Positions 18,016 to 26,502 of a stretch of DNA of 39,803 nt are shown here, in pieces (position 1 is the first letter of the stretch; every line of letters starts with the position of its first letter). The notes below the pieces were generated by a model. That model worked only from the letters and a program-made list of their open reading frames with translations. It did not search any database and was not told the DNA's origin. Source of the DNA: a gamma proteobacterium HTCC5015 (lineage in GTDB: Bacteria > Pseudomonadota > Gammaproteobacteria > HTCC5015); NCBI GenBank assembly GCA_000155715.1, contig DS990604.1, forward strand, positions 1 through 39,803, read 5' to 3'. A program made the position numbers and the translations under genes.

Positions 18016-19973
18016 TTTTCCAGTTGCGATTGCAGGTAAGCGGCGACTTCGCGAATGGAGGGGTGGTCGAAGAAATCGGTGATTTCCAGTTTGTCGGGGT
18101 AGCGCTCATCGATTTCTTCATGCACTTGAGCCAAGGATAAAGAGCTAATGCCGCTGTCGAAAAAGTTGTCATCGAGGCTCAGCTTGGTCTCTTCGATGAC
18201 TTCGTCGCAGATGGCTTTGACTTCATTTTCAAGCGCATTGCCATCGTCTGATGTTTCACTACTGGCGTTGTTGAGTTGCGCGAGTTGCTGTTCAATGTGG
18301 CTAAAGTCGCCATTGAGATAGGCTTGTCCGAGGCGCGCGCGCTGAACCTTGCCGCTCGTGGTTCGGGGAACGACGGGGGTGGGTAGGATGGCGTCTACCG
18401 ACAGGCCGCTGGCTTCGTTAACGCGGCGTCGAATGGCCGATGCCTGCTCGCTAAAGGCCTTTAGATCCTCCATCTGATCCTTTTTGACGTGAACAAAACC
18501 GATGATACTGTCCTCTACGGCGTCATCGCCTTCGCGCACACCGACAAAAACCATTTTTCCCAGTTCCAAGCCCGATAGGTCTTCCAGATCGTGAGGGTAG
18601 TAGTTCAGGCCGTTACTGAAAATAATGTCTTTGGCGCGCCCCGTAATATAAAGCTGCCCTTGGTGCATAAAGCCGAGATCGCCGGTATTGAACCAGCCGT
18701 TTTGAAAGGCGGCTGCGTTTGCCGCGTCGTTGTTGAAGTACCCCGAGGTGACGGTGGGGCCCTGAATGCAAATCGAACCAATACGTCGCTCGTCGAGTGG
18801 CTCGCCCTTGTCGTCTTGAATGTTGACTTCGATGTCATCGACCGCACTGCCAACGCAGACAAAATGCAGCGCATTGGCATCATTGTCGTCAAGCAGCGCG
18901 ACTGTGTCGTCGGGCTTGAGTTGCTGTCGGTCGACACTGAGCCAAGTAAAGGGCGTCTCCGCCTCGGGGAAGGTCGCGGCCAAAGTGGCTTCGGCCAAGC
19001 CGTATACGGTGAACATGCTGGTGTCTTTTAAACCGTGCTGCCCCATTCTTTGTAAAAACTCTTGGCACAGAGGGACAGAAATGGGCTCGGCGCCGTTGTA
19101 AATGACGCGAACGCAACTTAAATCGAGATGTGTCGGTTCGCTGTCTAGGCGCTTGAGGTAGTGCTTAAAACCAAAGTTGGGTGAGCACAGTACACTGGCG
19201 CGGTGTTCGCTGACTTTGTCCAGCCACAGGTGGGGTTGGCGACTAAAGGTTTCTGCGCGCATGTTGATTTGGCTCACGCCGCGCAACATAGGCGTGATGT
19301 GAAAGCCTATCAAACCCATATCGTGGGTCAGTGGCATCCAGCTAAACGTGATGTCGTCGTCGCGGTAGAGGCCGCCATTGGCGATGGCGGCGCTATTGAT
19401 GATTAGGTTGCGGTGGGTGAGTACAACGCCTTTGGGGTCGCTGGTTGAGCCCGACGAAAATTGAATAAAGGCGAGGTCGTCGCCCTTGACCTGAGTGATG
19501 GTCGCGGCTTTGGAATCGCCCCGCGCCACCTGTTCTAGAGTTAGCACATGGGGCGCTTTCGAGTCGGTTTTCTCGGCGTGGGCGGTGAGCCGTTCGGCCA
19601 AGGCGTCGTGGGTGTAGACCGTTGCTTGTTGAAATTGCTGGCTGACTTTCAGTAATTTGTTCAAGTGTTCTGTGGTCGGACCGCTGGAGACGGGAACGGC
19701 AATCACCCCCCCGTAGAGGCAAGCCCAGAAGGCTTCAATAAAAGCTAGGTTGTCCTCCAGAAAGAACACCAAAGGATCGCCCGCCTTGAGGCCGTGTTCC
19801 TGCTGTAAACCCGCCAGTAGAGCGAGTGCGCGCTCGCGAATGTCTGCGTAGGCCCAAGTCGTTTCGCTGCCATCGTGGGCGACATAGGTGAGCGTGTGCT
19901 TGCCGCTAGCGCGCTGATCAAGCATCTCGGTGAGGGTTTGAAAGGCATCGGGGCTAATGCGGTGTTGGCTCAT
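18012..19973 (-). CDS. Fatty-acyl-AMP ligase fused to an acyl carrier protein
   Basis: A 653-residue two-part enzyme. Residues 1 to about 560 form an ANL-superfamily ligase: FIQFSSGSTSDPKGVVLTH (P-loop), SWMPLTHDMGLIGF, VYGLAEATLAATF, WFNTGDLGFMHQGQLYITGR and KDIIFSNGLNYYPHDLED. The HDMGLIG block and the NGLNYYPHDLE form are typical of fatty-acyl-AMP ligases rather than acyl-CoA ligases. Residues about 575-653 form a carrier domain with DNFFDSGISSLSLAQ; Ser611 is the expected phosphopantetheine site. The enzyme should activate a fatty acid as acyl-AMP and load it on its own ACP. It lies 27 bases downstream of the P450 gene in one operon, and a PPTase gene able to activate the ACP is adjacent. 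The final product is unknown. Confidence 0.92.
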   Translation of the reverse strand: MSQHRISPDAFQTLTEMLDQRASGKHTLTYVAHDGSETTWAYADIRERALALLAGLQQEHGLKAGDPLVFFLEDNLAFIEAFWACLYGGVIAVPVSSGPTTEHLNKLLKVSQQFQQATVYTHDALAERLTAHAEKTDSKAPHVLTLEQVARGDSKAATITQVKGDDLAFIQFSSGSTSDPKGVVLTHRNLIINSAAIANGGLYRDDDITFSWMPLTHDMGLIGFHITPMLRGVSQINMRAETFSRQPHLWLDKVSEHRASVLCSPNFGFKHYLKRLDSEPTHLDLSCVRVIYNGAEPISVPLCQEFLQRMGQHGLKDTSMFTVYGLAEATLAATFPEAETPFTWLSVDRQQLKPDDTVALLDDNDANALHFVCVGSAVDDIEVNIQDDKGEPLDERRIGSICIQGPTVTSGYFNNDAANAAAFQNGWFNTGDLGFMHQGQLYITGRAKDIIFSNGLNYYPHDLEDLSGLELGKMVFVGVREGDDAVEDSIIGFVHVKKDQMEDLKAFSEQASAIRRRVNEASGLSVDAILPTPVVPRTTSGKVQRARLGQAYLNGDFSHIEQQLAQLNNASSETSDDGNALENEVKAICDEVIEETKLSLDDNFFDSGISSLSLAQVHEEIDERYPDKLEITDFFDHPSIREVAAYLQSQLEN

Positions 19974-20000
19974 GGTGATCCTGTGATCGAGTAAAAAGGC

Positions 20001-21347
20001 TTAAAGGGCAGTGCGGCGTTTCTTCAATCGCATATAGATGGGGGCCGCGCTGCGCAAATTGATTTCGGGTTCAATATCGACGTTACCACTTTTTGAAGCG
20101 TCGAAAACGAGTTCGTAGCGACGGGCAAAATAGGCTAAATGCAGTTGCATTTCCACCATGCCAAAAAAATCGCCGATACAGCGGCGCGGGCCGCCTGAAA
20201 AGGGAATGAAAGAATAGCGGTTGCCGTATTGTGGTTGTGACTTGTCGAATCGCTCGGGAATAAACGCCTCCGGCTCGGGCCATAGGTCGGCGCGCCGCTG
20301 AATAAACCACGGCGAGAGAAATACGTCGGCGCCGGCGGGAATGCGGTAGTCGCCAACGGAGTCATCGCCTAGTGCTTTGCGGCTGAAGAGCCATACCGCA
20401 GGGTAGAGCCGCAGTGTTTCATTGAGCACTTGCTCGGTGTAGGCCAGCTTGGGAAGGTCCTCGAAGGTGGCAAATTCTGGAAAGGCTAAATCGTCGATTT
20501 CGCGATGGAGAAGGGCGGTTTTATCGGGGTTTTGCGAGAGCAAATACCAGCACCAGTTGAGCGTGTTAGCGCCTGTTTCATGGCCGGCCACGATCAGTGT
20601 CATGACTTCGTCGATCAGCTCCTTGTCGCTCATGGGGTCGCCGTTTTCATCGCGGGCATTCATGAAAACACTGAGGAAATCGACTTCTTCGCGCTGTTCC
20701 GCGCGGCGGCGGTCGATAATTGCTTGCACTTCCTTGCCGAGGCCGCGAAAGCGAGCCACCAGCTTGAGGTCGCGGGCCAAATCTTCCGAGAAAATGCTAA
20801 AGGGGTGGCCGCCGCCGTGTTCTTCCAACATGCGCTCAAAGTCACGGCTGAACAGGGCGCGCAAAATAATGCGCAGCGACAGCTCGTTCATGGCCTCGGT
20901 TAAATCAAAGGCCTCACCGCTATCGGCTAGCGATTCCCACCGCTCCGCCAGTTCGCGGTTGCTTTGTTCCATATAGGTGGTGAGTTGGGCGACGAAGCGG
21001 CGGTGAAAGCCGGGTTGTATCATTTTTTTATGGCGCTTCCAGATGTCGCCATCGAGTACAATAATGCCGTTACCCATCAGCATCTTAACCAACTCAAAGC
21101 CTGCGCCCTTGTGGTAATTGGGATGATTGTTGACCAGAATGTTTTTGACAAACTCGGGCTTGTTGATCAGATAGGCGTCACCCTTGCGCGTTTTTTGCGG
21201 CAGACGGCAGATATCGGGGTGGGCCGATAGCGCTTTTTTAACCAGCGGAAAACTGGTTTGATTGGGGCCAATATCGACGGCAGTCTGTTCAGAGCTCTGA
21301 AACAGCGGTGGGTCGAGCAGGGCATTGCCGGCGGTGTTATCCGTCAT
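20001..21347 (-). CDS. Cytochrome P450
   Basis: A 448-residue soluble heme monooxygenase. The I-helix oxygen-activation motif is IVAGHETGANTLNW, the K-helix ExxR is in LNETLRLYPAVW, and the heme-ligand loop is FIPFSGGPRRCIGDFFG with Cys390 as the thiolate ligand. The N-terminus has no membrane anchor. The likely substrate is a fatty acyl chain, possibly bound to the ACP of the ligase encoded just downstream; bacterial P450s acting on acyl-ACP (for example P450BioI) give precedent. No ferredoxin or reductase gene is nearby, so redox partners must come from elsewhere. It diverges from the PPTase gene with only 23 bases between starts. No strong ribosome site precedes the ATG. Confidence 0.95.
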   Translation of the reverse strand: MTDNTAGNALLDPPLFQSSEQTAVDIGPNQTSFPLVKKALSAHPDICRLPQKTRKGDAYLINKPEFVKNILVNNHPNYHKGAGFELVKMLMGNGIIVLDGDIWKRHKKMIQPGFHRRFVAQLTTYMEQSNRELAERWESLADSGEAFDLTEAMNELSLRIILRALFSRDFERMLEEHGGGHPFSIFSEDLARDLKLVARFRGLGKEVQAIIDRRRAEQREEVDFLSVFMNARDENGDPMSDKELIDEVMTLIVAGHETGANTLNWCWYLLSQNPDKTALLHREIDDLAFPEFATFEDLPKLAYTEQVLNETLRLYPAVWLFSRKALGDDSVGDYRIPAGADVFLSPWFIQRRADLWPEPEAFIPERFDKSQPQYGNRYSFIPFSGGPRRCIGDFFGMVEMQLHLAYFARRYELVFDASKSGNVDIEPEINLRSAAPIYMRLKKRRTAL

Positions 21348-21370
21348 AGATTACTTAAGAGTCGTATTGC

Positions 21371-21979
21371 GTGGCGCAAGTATATTACAAACGCTTGTCA
21401 AATCAGATAGATGCGGGGCAATTCGAGGCCGTGTTGGCGCGCTTGCCCGATGCGAAACAACAGCAGTTACTGCGCCGAAACCCCAGTATCCGCCGAAACA
21501 GCTTGGCGCTCTACGCCTTTCTCAATGAGGTTTTGAGCGAAAACCCCAATTATCCCGCACTCGAGTCGCTGCGTTTTGACGAGCGCGGTTGGCCCCACTG
21601 GCCCGAGGGTGACGCGACGCCCCCCGCGTGGCTGAGTTTGTCCCACAGTCGCGAATGGTTGGCGGTGGCGATCAGCCGAGTTGGCCCTGTGGGGGTCGAT
21701 GTGGAGCAGCTTCGCGGCCAAACAGCCCAGACATTTAAACGCTATTTTCACGACGACGAGCTCGCTTGGGCGGGTGACGATCCCCAGCGGTTTTTACAGC
21801 TGTGGACGGCTAAGGAAGCTGTGGCAAAGGCCGAGGGGCAAGGTGTCTTGTCGATGAAAAAGTGGTTGGTTTTCCCGACAAAGAATCAAGTTCAAGCTTG
21901 TGATGGTGAACAGGTTTGGGGCTTAGAAAATTATTGGGTCGATTGTGAGGCGTGTGTGGCGCTTGTATCGACCCTTTAA
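21371..21979 (+). CDS. 4'-phosphopantetheinyl transferase (Sfp type)
   Basis: A 202-residue enzyme that moves phosphopantetheine from CoA to a serine of a carrier protein. Motifs are LSLSHSREWLAVAIS, the metal-binding VGVDVEQLR, and WTAKEAVAKAEGQGV, the Sfp/Gsp W-x-x-K-E-A signature. The start is a GTG (21371) with AAGAG nine bases upstream; no in-frame ATG lies near. It diverges from the P450 gene. The FAAL-fused ACP two genes away is the obvious local target, though such enzymes often serve several carriers. Downstream it converges on rlmKL with a 30-base gap. Confidence 0.93.
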   Translation: MAQVYYKRLSNQIDAGQFEAVLARLPDAKQQQLLRRNPSIRRNSLALYAFLNEVLSENPNYPALESLRFDERGWPHWPEGDATPPAWLSLSHSREWLAVAISRVGPVGVDVEQLRGQTAQTFKRYFHDDELAWAGDDPQRFLQLWTAKEAVAKAEGQGVLSMKKWLVFPTKNQVQACDGEQVWGLENYWVDCEACVALVSTL

Positions 21980-22009
21980 TCGCTATTGACCCCGAGCTCT
22001 AAGAATCTC

Positions 22010-24187
22010 TTAAATGACGTTTTGATGTTGAATGCGCCAAGTGCGGTGGATTTTTTGATTGCGCTCGTAGTCGGGGTCGAGGGTGTCGCGGCTTATCTCT
22101 TCGATTTGGAAGTGGTGTTCTAAATCGGCATCCATTTCGAAGCGGCGGAAGTTGTTGGAAAAGTATAAGACCCCTGTAGGAGTTAGTCGCGCCATAGCGG
22201 CTTGAATGAGTGCGATGTGATCGCGCTGTATGTCGAAGACATCCTCAGTGCGCTTGGAGTTGGAAAAGGTCGGTGGGTCGATAAAAATCAAGTCGTACAC
22301 ACCGCGGTCCTGCTGAATCCACTCCATGACATCGGCGCGAATCAGTTGGTGTTTATCGCTGTATCCGTTGAGTGATAGGTTTTTCTTGCCCCAATCTAAA
22401 TAGGTGTTGGACAAATCGACGCTGGTGGTCGTGCGAGCGCCGCCGAGCGCGGCGTGGACGGTGGCGCTGGCGGTATAGCAAAACAAGTTGAGAAAGCGTT
22501 TGCCGTCGGCTTCAGTCTGTAGAAGGTGGCGCAGGGGGCGGTGATCCAGAAACAGTCCAGTGTCGAGATAGTCGTCGAGGTTGACTAAGAGTCTGGCGCC
22601 GTGTTCTTGCACTTCAATGAGCTGGTTTTTTCGATCCTGCTTGTTGTACTGAGCCTTTCCCCGCTGGCGCTCGCGGCGTTTTAAGTGAATGTTCGCGGGG
22701 TCGATATCAAGGGCCTGGGGCAGTGCCGACACGATGTCCAACATGCGCGCCTCCGCTTTGGCGGGGTCGATGGTTTTGGGCGGCGCGTATTCCTGCACAT
22801 GCAAGTGCTTGCCATAAACGTCGATGGCCACGGCGTATTCGGGCATGTCGGCATCGTACAGGCGGTAGCACTCAATATTGTCTTTTCGCAGCCATTTGGC
22901 CAGCTTCTTGTGATTTTTCTTTAAGCGGTTGGCAAACATCTGTGCGCCTTCAGTGAGGCGGGCTGAGCGGTCTGCTTCAATATGCTTCGAATCGTTTGAA
23001 CTCGATTTGTCGACGACGAATTGTGCCTGTACAACATTTAGCAGAATTAATTTACAGGGCAGGGCGCCGTTGTAGAGGGCGTATTGCTTGTGGCTGCGAA
23101 TGCCCATGCGCTTCCCCAGTTCGGGGTTGCCCGTGAAAATGCCCGCCTGCCAGCCCGTGCAATGTTGGCGCAGTTGGTGTCCGAGGTTCTGGTAGAGATA
23201 GAGCAGCTGGCTCGCCTCGCCGAGTCGTTCGCCGTAGGGTGGGTTGCAAATCACCAAGCCGGTTTGCCCCTCGCTAGGGCGCGGGGCGAAGTCGTGCAGC
23301 TCGCGTTGGTAGATTTTAATCCAATCCTCCAGGCCCGCGCGCGCCACATTGTTGCGAGCGGGTTGGATGAGTCGAGGGTCGGCTTCGTAGCCGCGCATCC
23401 ACAGTGGCGGCTTCGATTTGCCCGCGTCGGCTCGCGCTTTGGCCTCTTGATGGAGACGCTTCCACAGTGCGGGGACATGGCCCAGCCAGCCGTCAAAGCC
23501 CCAGTGGGCGCGTTGCAAATTTGGGGCGATATCCGCGGCCATCATGGCGGCTTCAATCAGTAGTGTGCCTGAACCGCACATGGGGTCGGCCAAGGCTTTG
23601 CCCTCGGCAGCCAACTGGGGCCAACCCGCGCGCAGGAGAATGGCTGCGGCTAAATTTTCTTTCAATGGGGCGGTGCCCTGCTGGCTGCGATATCCGCGGC
23701 GGTGCAGGCTATCCCCCGATAAGTCGAGAGAGAGGCTCGCCCGTTGGCGAAAGGCATGGACGTGTACTCGGATGTCTGGACGGTCTTTATCGACATTGGG
23801 CCGCTTGCCATGATGTTCGCGGAAGTGATCGACGATGGCGTCTTTGACTTTGAGGTTGCCAAAGTGGGTGTTGTCGACGCCGCAGCCTCGCCCAGAGAAA
23901 GTCACGGCAAAGCGCCCCGCGACGGCGAGATGTTCGTCCCAATCAATCTCGCGTAGGCCTTGGTACAAAGCGTTGGCGTCAGCGGCTTCAAACTCCGATA
24001 GCACCAGCAACACGCGGTTGGCCAAGCGCGACCAAAGGCACAATCGGTAGGCGGTTTCTATGTCTCCCGTGCCGCGCACCGAGGCCTTGCCAGGTTCGAC
24101 GTCGGTCAGGCCAAGAGTTTGCGCCTCATCGGCGAGTATAAGCTCTAAGCCTTTGGGGCAGGTGAGTTGGAGCGTGTGTGAGCTCAT
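22010..24187 (-). CDS. rlmKL: 23S rRNA m2G2445 / m7G2069 methyltransferase
   Basis: RlmKL is a fused enzyme methylating two guanosines in 23S rRNA. The 725-residue product is close to the E. coli length (702). The N-terminal half has a THUMP domain (about 50-160) and an m2G methyltransferase domain with DPMCGSGTLLIEAAMMA and the NPPYGERLG motif at residue 315. The C-terminal RlmK half has LNLFCYTASATVHAALGGA as its SAM-binding loop and the DPPTFSNSKR motif at residue 637. It looks intact. It is a housekeeping gene sitting between the lipid cassette and the second LPS-core group, reading leftward and convergent to the PPTase gene. Confidence 0.97.
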   Translation of the reverse strand: MSSHTLQLTCPKGLELILADEAQTLGLTDVEPGKASVRGTGDIETAYRLCLWSRLANRVLLVLSEFEAADANALYQGLREIDWDEHLAVAGRFAVTFSGRGCGVDNTHFGNLKVKDAIVDHFREHHGKRPNVDKDRPDIRVHVHAFRQRASLSLDLSGDSLHRRGYRSQQGTAPLKENLAAAILLRAGWPQLAAEGKALADPMCGSGTLLIEAAMMAADIAPNLQRAHWGFDGWLGHVPALWKRLHQEAKARADAGKSKPPLWMRGYEADPRLIQPARNNVARAGLEDWIKIYQRELHDFAPRPSEGQTGLVICNPPYGERLGEASQLLYLYQNLGHQLRQHCTGWQAGIFTGNPELGKRMGIRSHKQYALYNGALPCKLILLNVVQAQFVVDKSSSNDSKHIEADRSARLTEGAQMFANRLKKNHKKLAKWLRKDNIECYRLYDADMPEYAVAIDVYGKHLHVQEYAPPKTIDPAKAEARMLDIVSALPQALDIDPANIHLKRRERQRGKAQYNKQDRKNQLIEVQEHGARLLVNLDDYLDTGLFLDHRPLRHLLQTEADGKRFLNLFCYTASATVHAALGGARTTTSVDLSNTYLDWGKKNLSLNGYSDKHQLIRADVMEWIQQDRGVYDLIFIDPPTFSNSKRTEDVFDIQRDHIALIQAAMARLTPTGVLYFSNNFRRFEMDADLEHHFQIEEISRDTLDPDYERNQKIHRTWRIQHQNVI

Positions 24188-24282
24188 AGTGCCTTCGCGT
24201 GACCGACTTAACGGAGAAGTTAAGTCGAGTGAATGAAGTCGCGATTATAGAGAATAAGCACGCTGTGAGCTATTTGGATCGT

Positions 24283-25299
24283 TTAGGATGACGAGTTTTC
24301 CGAAGCGACAGAGCTCAAAGTCAGCGCCGGATGGGGCCGGTGCTTGAATTTCTCTAGTGGGTGGTAGTTCTCAGAAGCAAAGAGTTGTCGGCCTTTGAGC
24401 CAACGATTTTCGATCCAACTCAATACCACATATTTAAAGCGCTCGTGTTTGTGTTGTTCTCTGGTCTCTGGGGCGTCGGTTTCTTTGAAATACAGTGAGC
24501 TTTGCCAATCCAAGGAGCGTATGGTGTCAGACATGACGCGAGGATGGGTTGCTTGATAGGTTGGAATCGGAGCTAAGGGGCCGTAGTCATAATCTTTTGG
24601 TGTGGACTGAGCTAGAGATGAGGACGCGGCTTCCCCGCGATGATTGCGAGTGAAATAGACGGTCTTTTTGCGCATGGCTATGGGAGGGCGGACCCAGCCA
24701 TAGTGAAAAATTCGCGCCCCCGAGTGAACACAGTGCAGTTTTTTAGTGCCTTTCTTTTCGCGATAGGACACGCCGTCAAAATTGGGAATGCGACGGAAAC
24801 TTTGCGCTGAGCGAAAAGAGTGTATTTCCGGGTCGTTGCGGATTAAGCGGATTTCCTCTTTATACCAAGCGTGAGAACAGTGCACATGATCGTAGTCGCC
24901 CCAAAAGTGCAGGTAATCAAATAACATACCGTCGACGCGTTTATCATTCAGCCAATTCTCACATGATTGTCGGATAATCGGCAGGTCGTCTTCATGCAGT
25001 ACTTCGTCACCTTGCAAATAGAGCAGCCAGTCGCCAGTGCAGGCGTTTTTGGCAATGTCGGTTTGATGGGCGTGCTCCATGCCCCGTGGGTATTTTTCTA
25101 AATCCCACACGGTATCAATAATGCGAATTTTATCACTGCCGAGGGCTTCAATTTTTTCGCGCGTATCATCGTCGGGGTCGGAGTCGCCGAGCGCGATCAC
25201 AAATTCGTCGACTAGTGGCAGGGCACTTTGGATGGATTCAATGATGGGGTAAAACAGTTTGCTACCGTTTCTTAAAAAAGTGAAGCCGCTAATTTTCAT
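24283..25299 (-). CDS. Glycosyltransferase family 2-like protein
   Basis: A 338-residue GT-A-fold protein. The N-terminal part shows ISGFTFLRNGSKLFYPIIES, LVDEFVIALGDSDPDDDT, and then a LYLQGDEVLHEDDLP block, which corresponds to the metal-binding D-x-D/x-D-E region of WaaE/KdtX-type glucosyltransferases. It lies 42 bases after the GT9 gene and in the same direction, and this pair is divergent from Kdo kinase, so it probably adds a sugar to LPS core. The C-terminal half (about 200-338) has no motif I can name. No clear Shine-Dalgarno site is visible before the ATG. Confidence 0.85.
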   Translation of the reverse strand: MKISGFTFLRNGSKLFYPIIESIQSALPLVDEFVIALGDSDPDDDTREKIEALGSDKIRIIDTVWDLEKYPRGMEHAHQTDIAKNACTGDWLLYLQGDEVLHEDDLPIIRQSCENWLNDKRVDGMLFDYLHFWGDYDHVHCSHAWYKEEIRLIRNDPEIHSFRSAQSFRRIPNFDGVSYREKKGTKKLHCVHSGARIFHYGWVRPPIAMRKKTVYFTRNHRGEAASSSLAQSTPKDYDYGPLAPIPTYQATHPRVMSDTIRSLDWQSSLYFKETDAPETREQHKHERFKYVVLSWIENRWLKGRQLFASENYHPLEKFKHRPHPALTLSSVASENSSS

Positions 25300-25341
25300 G
25301 AGTAATTTGTTCAGTGACGCGAATGGGAATAGGCTTTAGAT

Positions 25342-26415
25342 TCAATGTCTTTGAGTATCTAAAAGCTGATCGATTTTAGCACAAACGGATGACACTTTAA
25401 TGAAGTTCATGGCCTCAGGGTTGCGCACCCGTTGACCCCAGGCGGCGCGATCGACGTCCAAGTCGTACTCCGCCTTGAGGGCTTGGGGGTACGCGTTTAC
25501 CGCGTAATCCAAGCTGAGGTAGGGCCCAGTGCGATAGGGGTTGGAGGTGGCAAATAGGCCAACCACGGGGGTGCCGACGGCGGTGGCCATATGGGCAGGC
25601 CCCGTGTCGGGAGACACCATCAGCACAGCTCGATCGAGTAGGGCGAGCAGGCCCTTGAGGCTGGTTTGGCCGACGAGATTTGTTGGGGTGTGCCGAGCGT
25701 GTCGCACGATTGCCGCGGCCATTTCCGTTTCGATGTTATCGGGGCCACCGCTCAGTACAGTGTGCAAGCCGTAGGTTTCTGCGGCGTAGTCGATCACTTC
25801 CGCATAGTACTCCGCTTTCCAATTGCGCCAGTTGCGCGAGCGGTTGCTGGTACAAGCGTTGATGACCAGTAGCTTTTGCGAGCGCTCTAGCACCCGATCG
25901 ATTTCGCTTTTAGCGCTGTCGGGAATGGGAATGTCCCAGCGCAGTTCGCGCTCGTGGAGCCCCAGTGCTTTGGCAAATTCAAAAAAACTGTCGAGCACAT
26001 GTTGTTGGGAAACGGCGGCAATACGGGCGTTGGTAAAAAGGCTTTGTTTGTCTTTGGCGCGGTCTTGGTCGTAGCCGAGCTTCAGTGGTGCTTTAATTAG
26101 TGTGCTGGCCAAGCTGGCTCGCATGGCGACTTGCATGTGCAGAAGCACATCAAATTGACGGCCTTTAAGTTGCCGGCGTAAATCGAGGTAGGCGCGCCAG
26201 CCTCGACTTTTGTCAAAAACAATAAATTCAACGTCATCGAGGTCTTTTAGCAATTGGTACTCGGCTTTCCCAATGACCCAGGTAATGTTTGTCTCGGGCC
26301 AGTGCTTTTGCAGTGTCCGCACTAGCGGCACGACATGCGTGCAATCACCAATGGCGGAGAGCCGCAGCAGGCATAGCGATTGGGGAGCGTGTTGTAGAGG
26401 TAGAGTGCTGGTCAT
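25342..26415 (-). CDS. Glycosyltransferase family 9, heptosyltransferase I-like
   Basis: A 357-residue GT-B protein of the LPS heptosyltransferase family. It starts near LLRLSAIGDCTHVVPLVRTL, similar to WaaC; continues with ITWVIGKAEYQLLKDL, LLHMQVAMRASLAS, LVINACTSNRSRNWRNW, and the donor-site motif MVSPDTGPAHMATAVGTPVVGLF with ATSNPYRTGPY. The start at 26415 is chosen because the frame further upstream overlaps the divergent Kdo kinase gene region and looks non-coding. Since a WaaF is encoded at 14.5 kb and no other WaaC is seen, this could be the heptose I enzyme, but WaaQ-like or other roles are possible. First gene of a two-gene operon with the GT2 gene. Confidence 0.87.
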   Translation of the reverse strand: MTSTLPLQHAPQSLCLLRLSAIGDCTHVVPLVRTLQKHWPETNITWVIGKAEYQLLKDLDDVEFIVFDKSRGWRAYLDLRRQLKGRQFDVLLHMQVAMRASLASTLIKAPLKLGYDQDRAKDKQSLFTNARIAAVSQQHVLDSFFEFAKALGLHERELRWDIPIPDSAKSEIDRVLERSQKLLVINACTSNRSRNWRNWKAEYYAEVIDYAAETYGLHTVLSGGPDNIETEMAAAIVRHARHTPTNLVGQTSLKGLLALLDRAVLMVSPDTGPAHMATAVGTPVVGLFATSNPYRTGPYLSLDYAVNAYPQALKAEYDLDVDRAAWGQRVRNPEAMNFIKVSSVCAKIDQLLDTQRH

Positions 26416-26502
26416 CGCGCTTGGGTCTGGGATAATGTGCGCAGTATATCGAATCTTGCCTTGTGGGTAAGCGGATAGGCAGCGAAAGAGGTGGCTCACA
26501 CA

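Noticed and set aside
23084-23563. 159-residue rightward frame in rlmKL
   Set aside because: Antisense to RlmKL, which has both SAM and NPPY/DPPT motifs intact.
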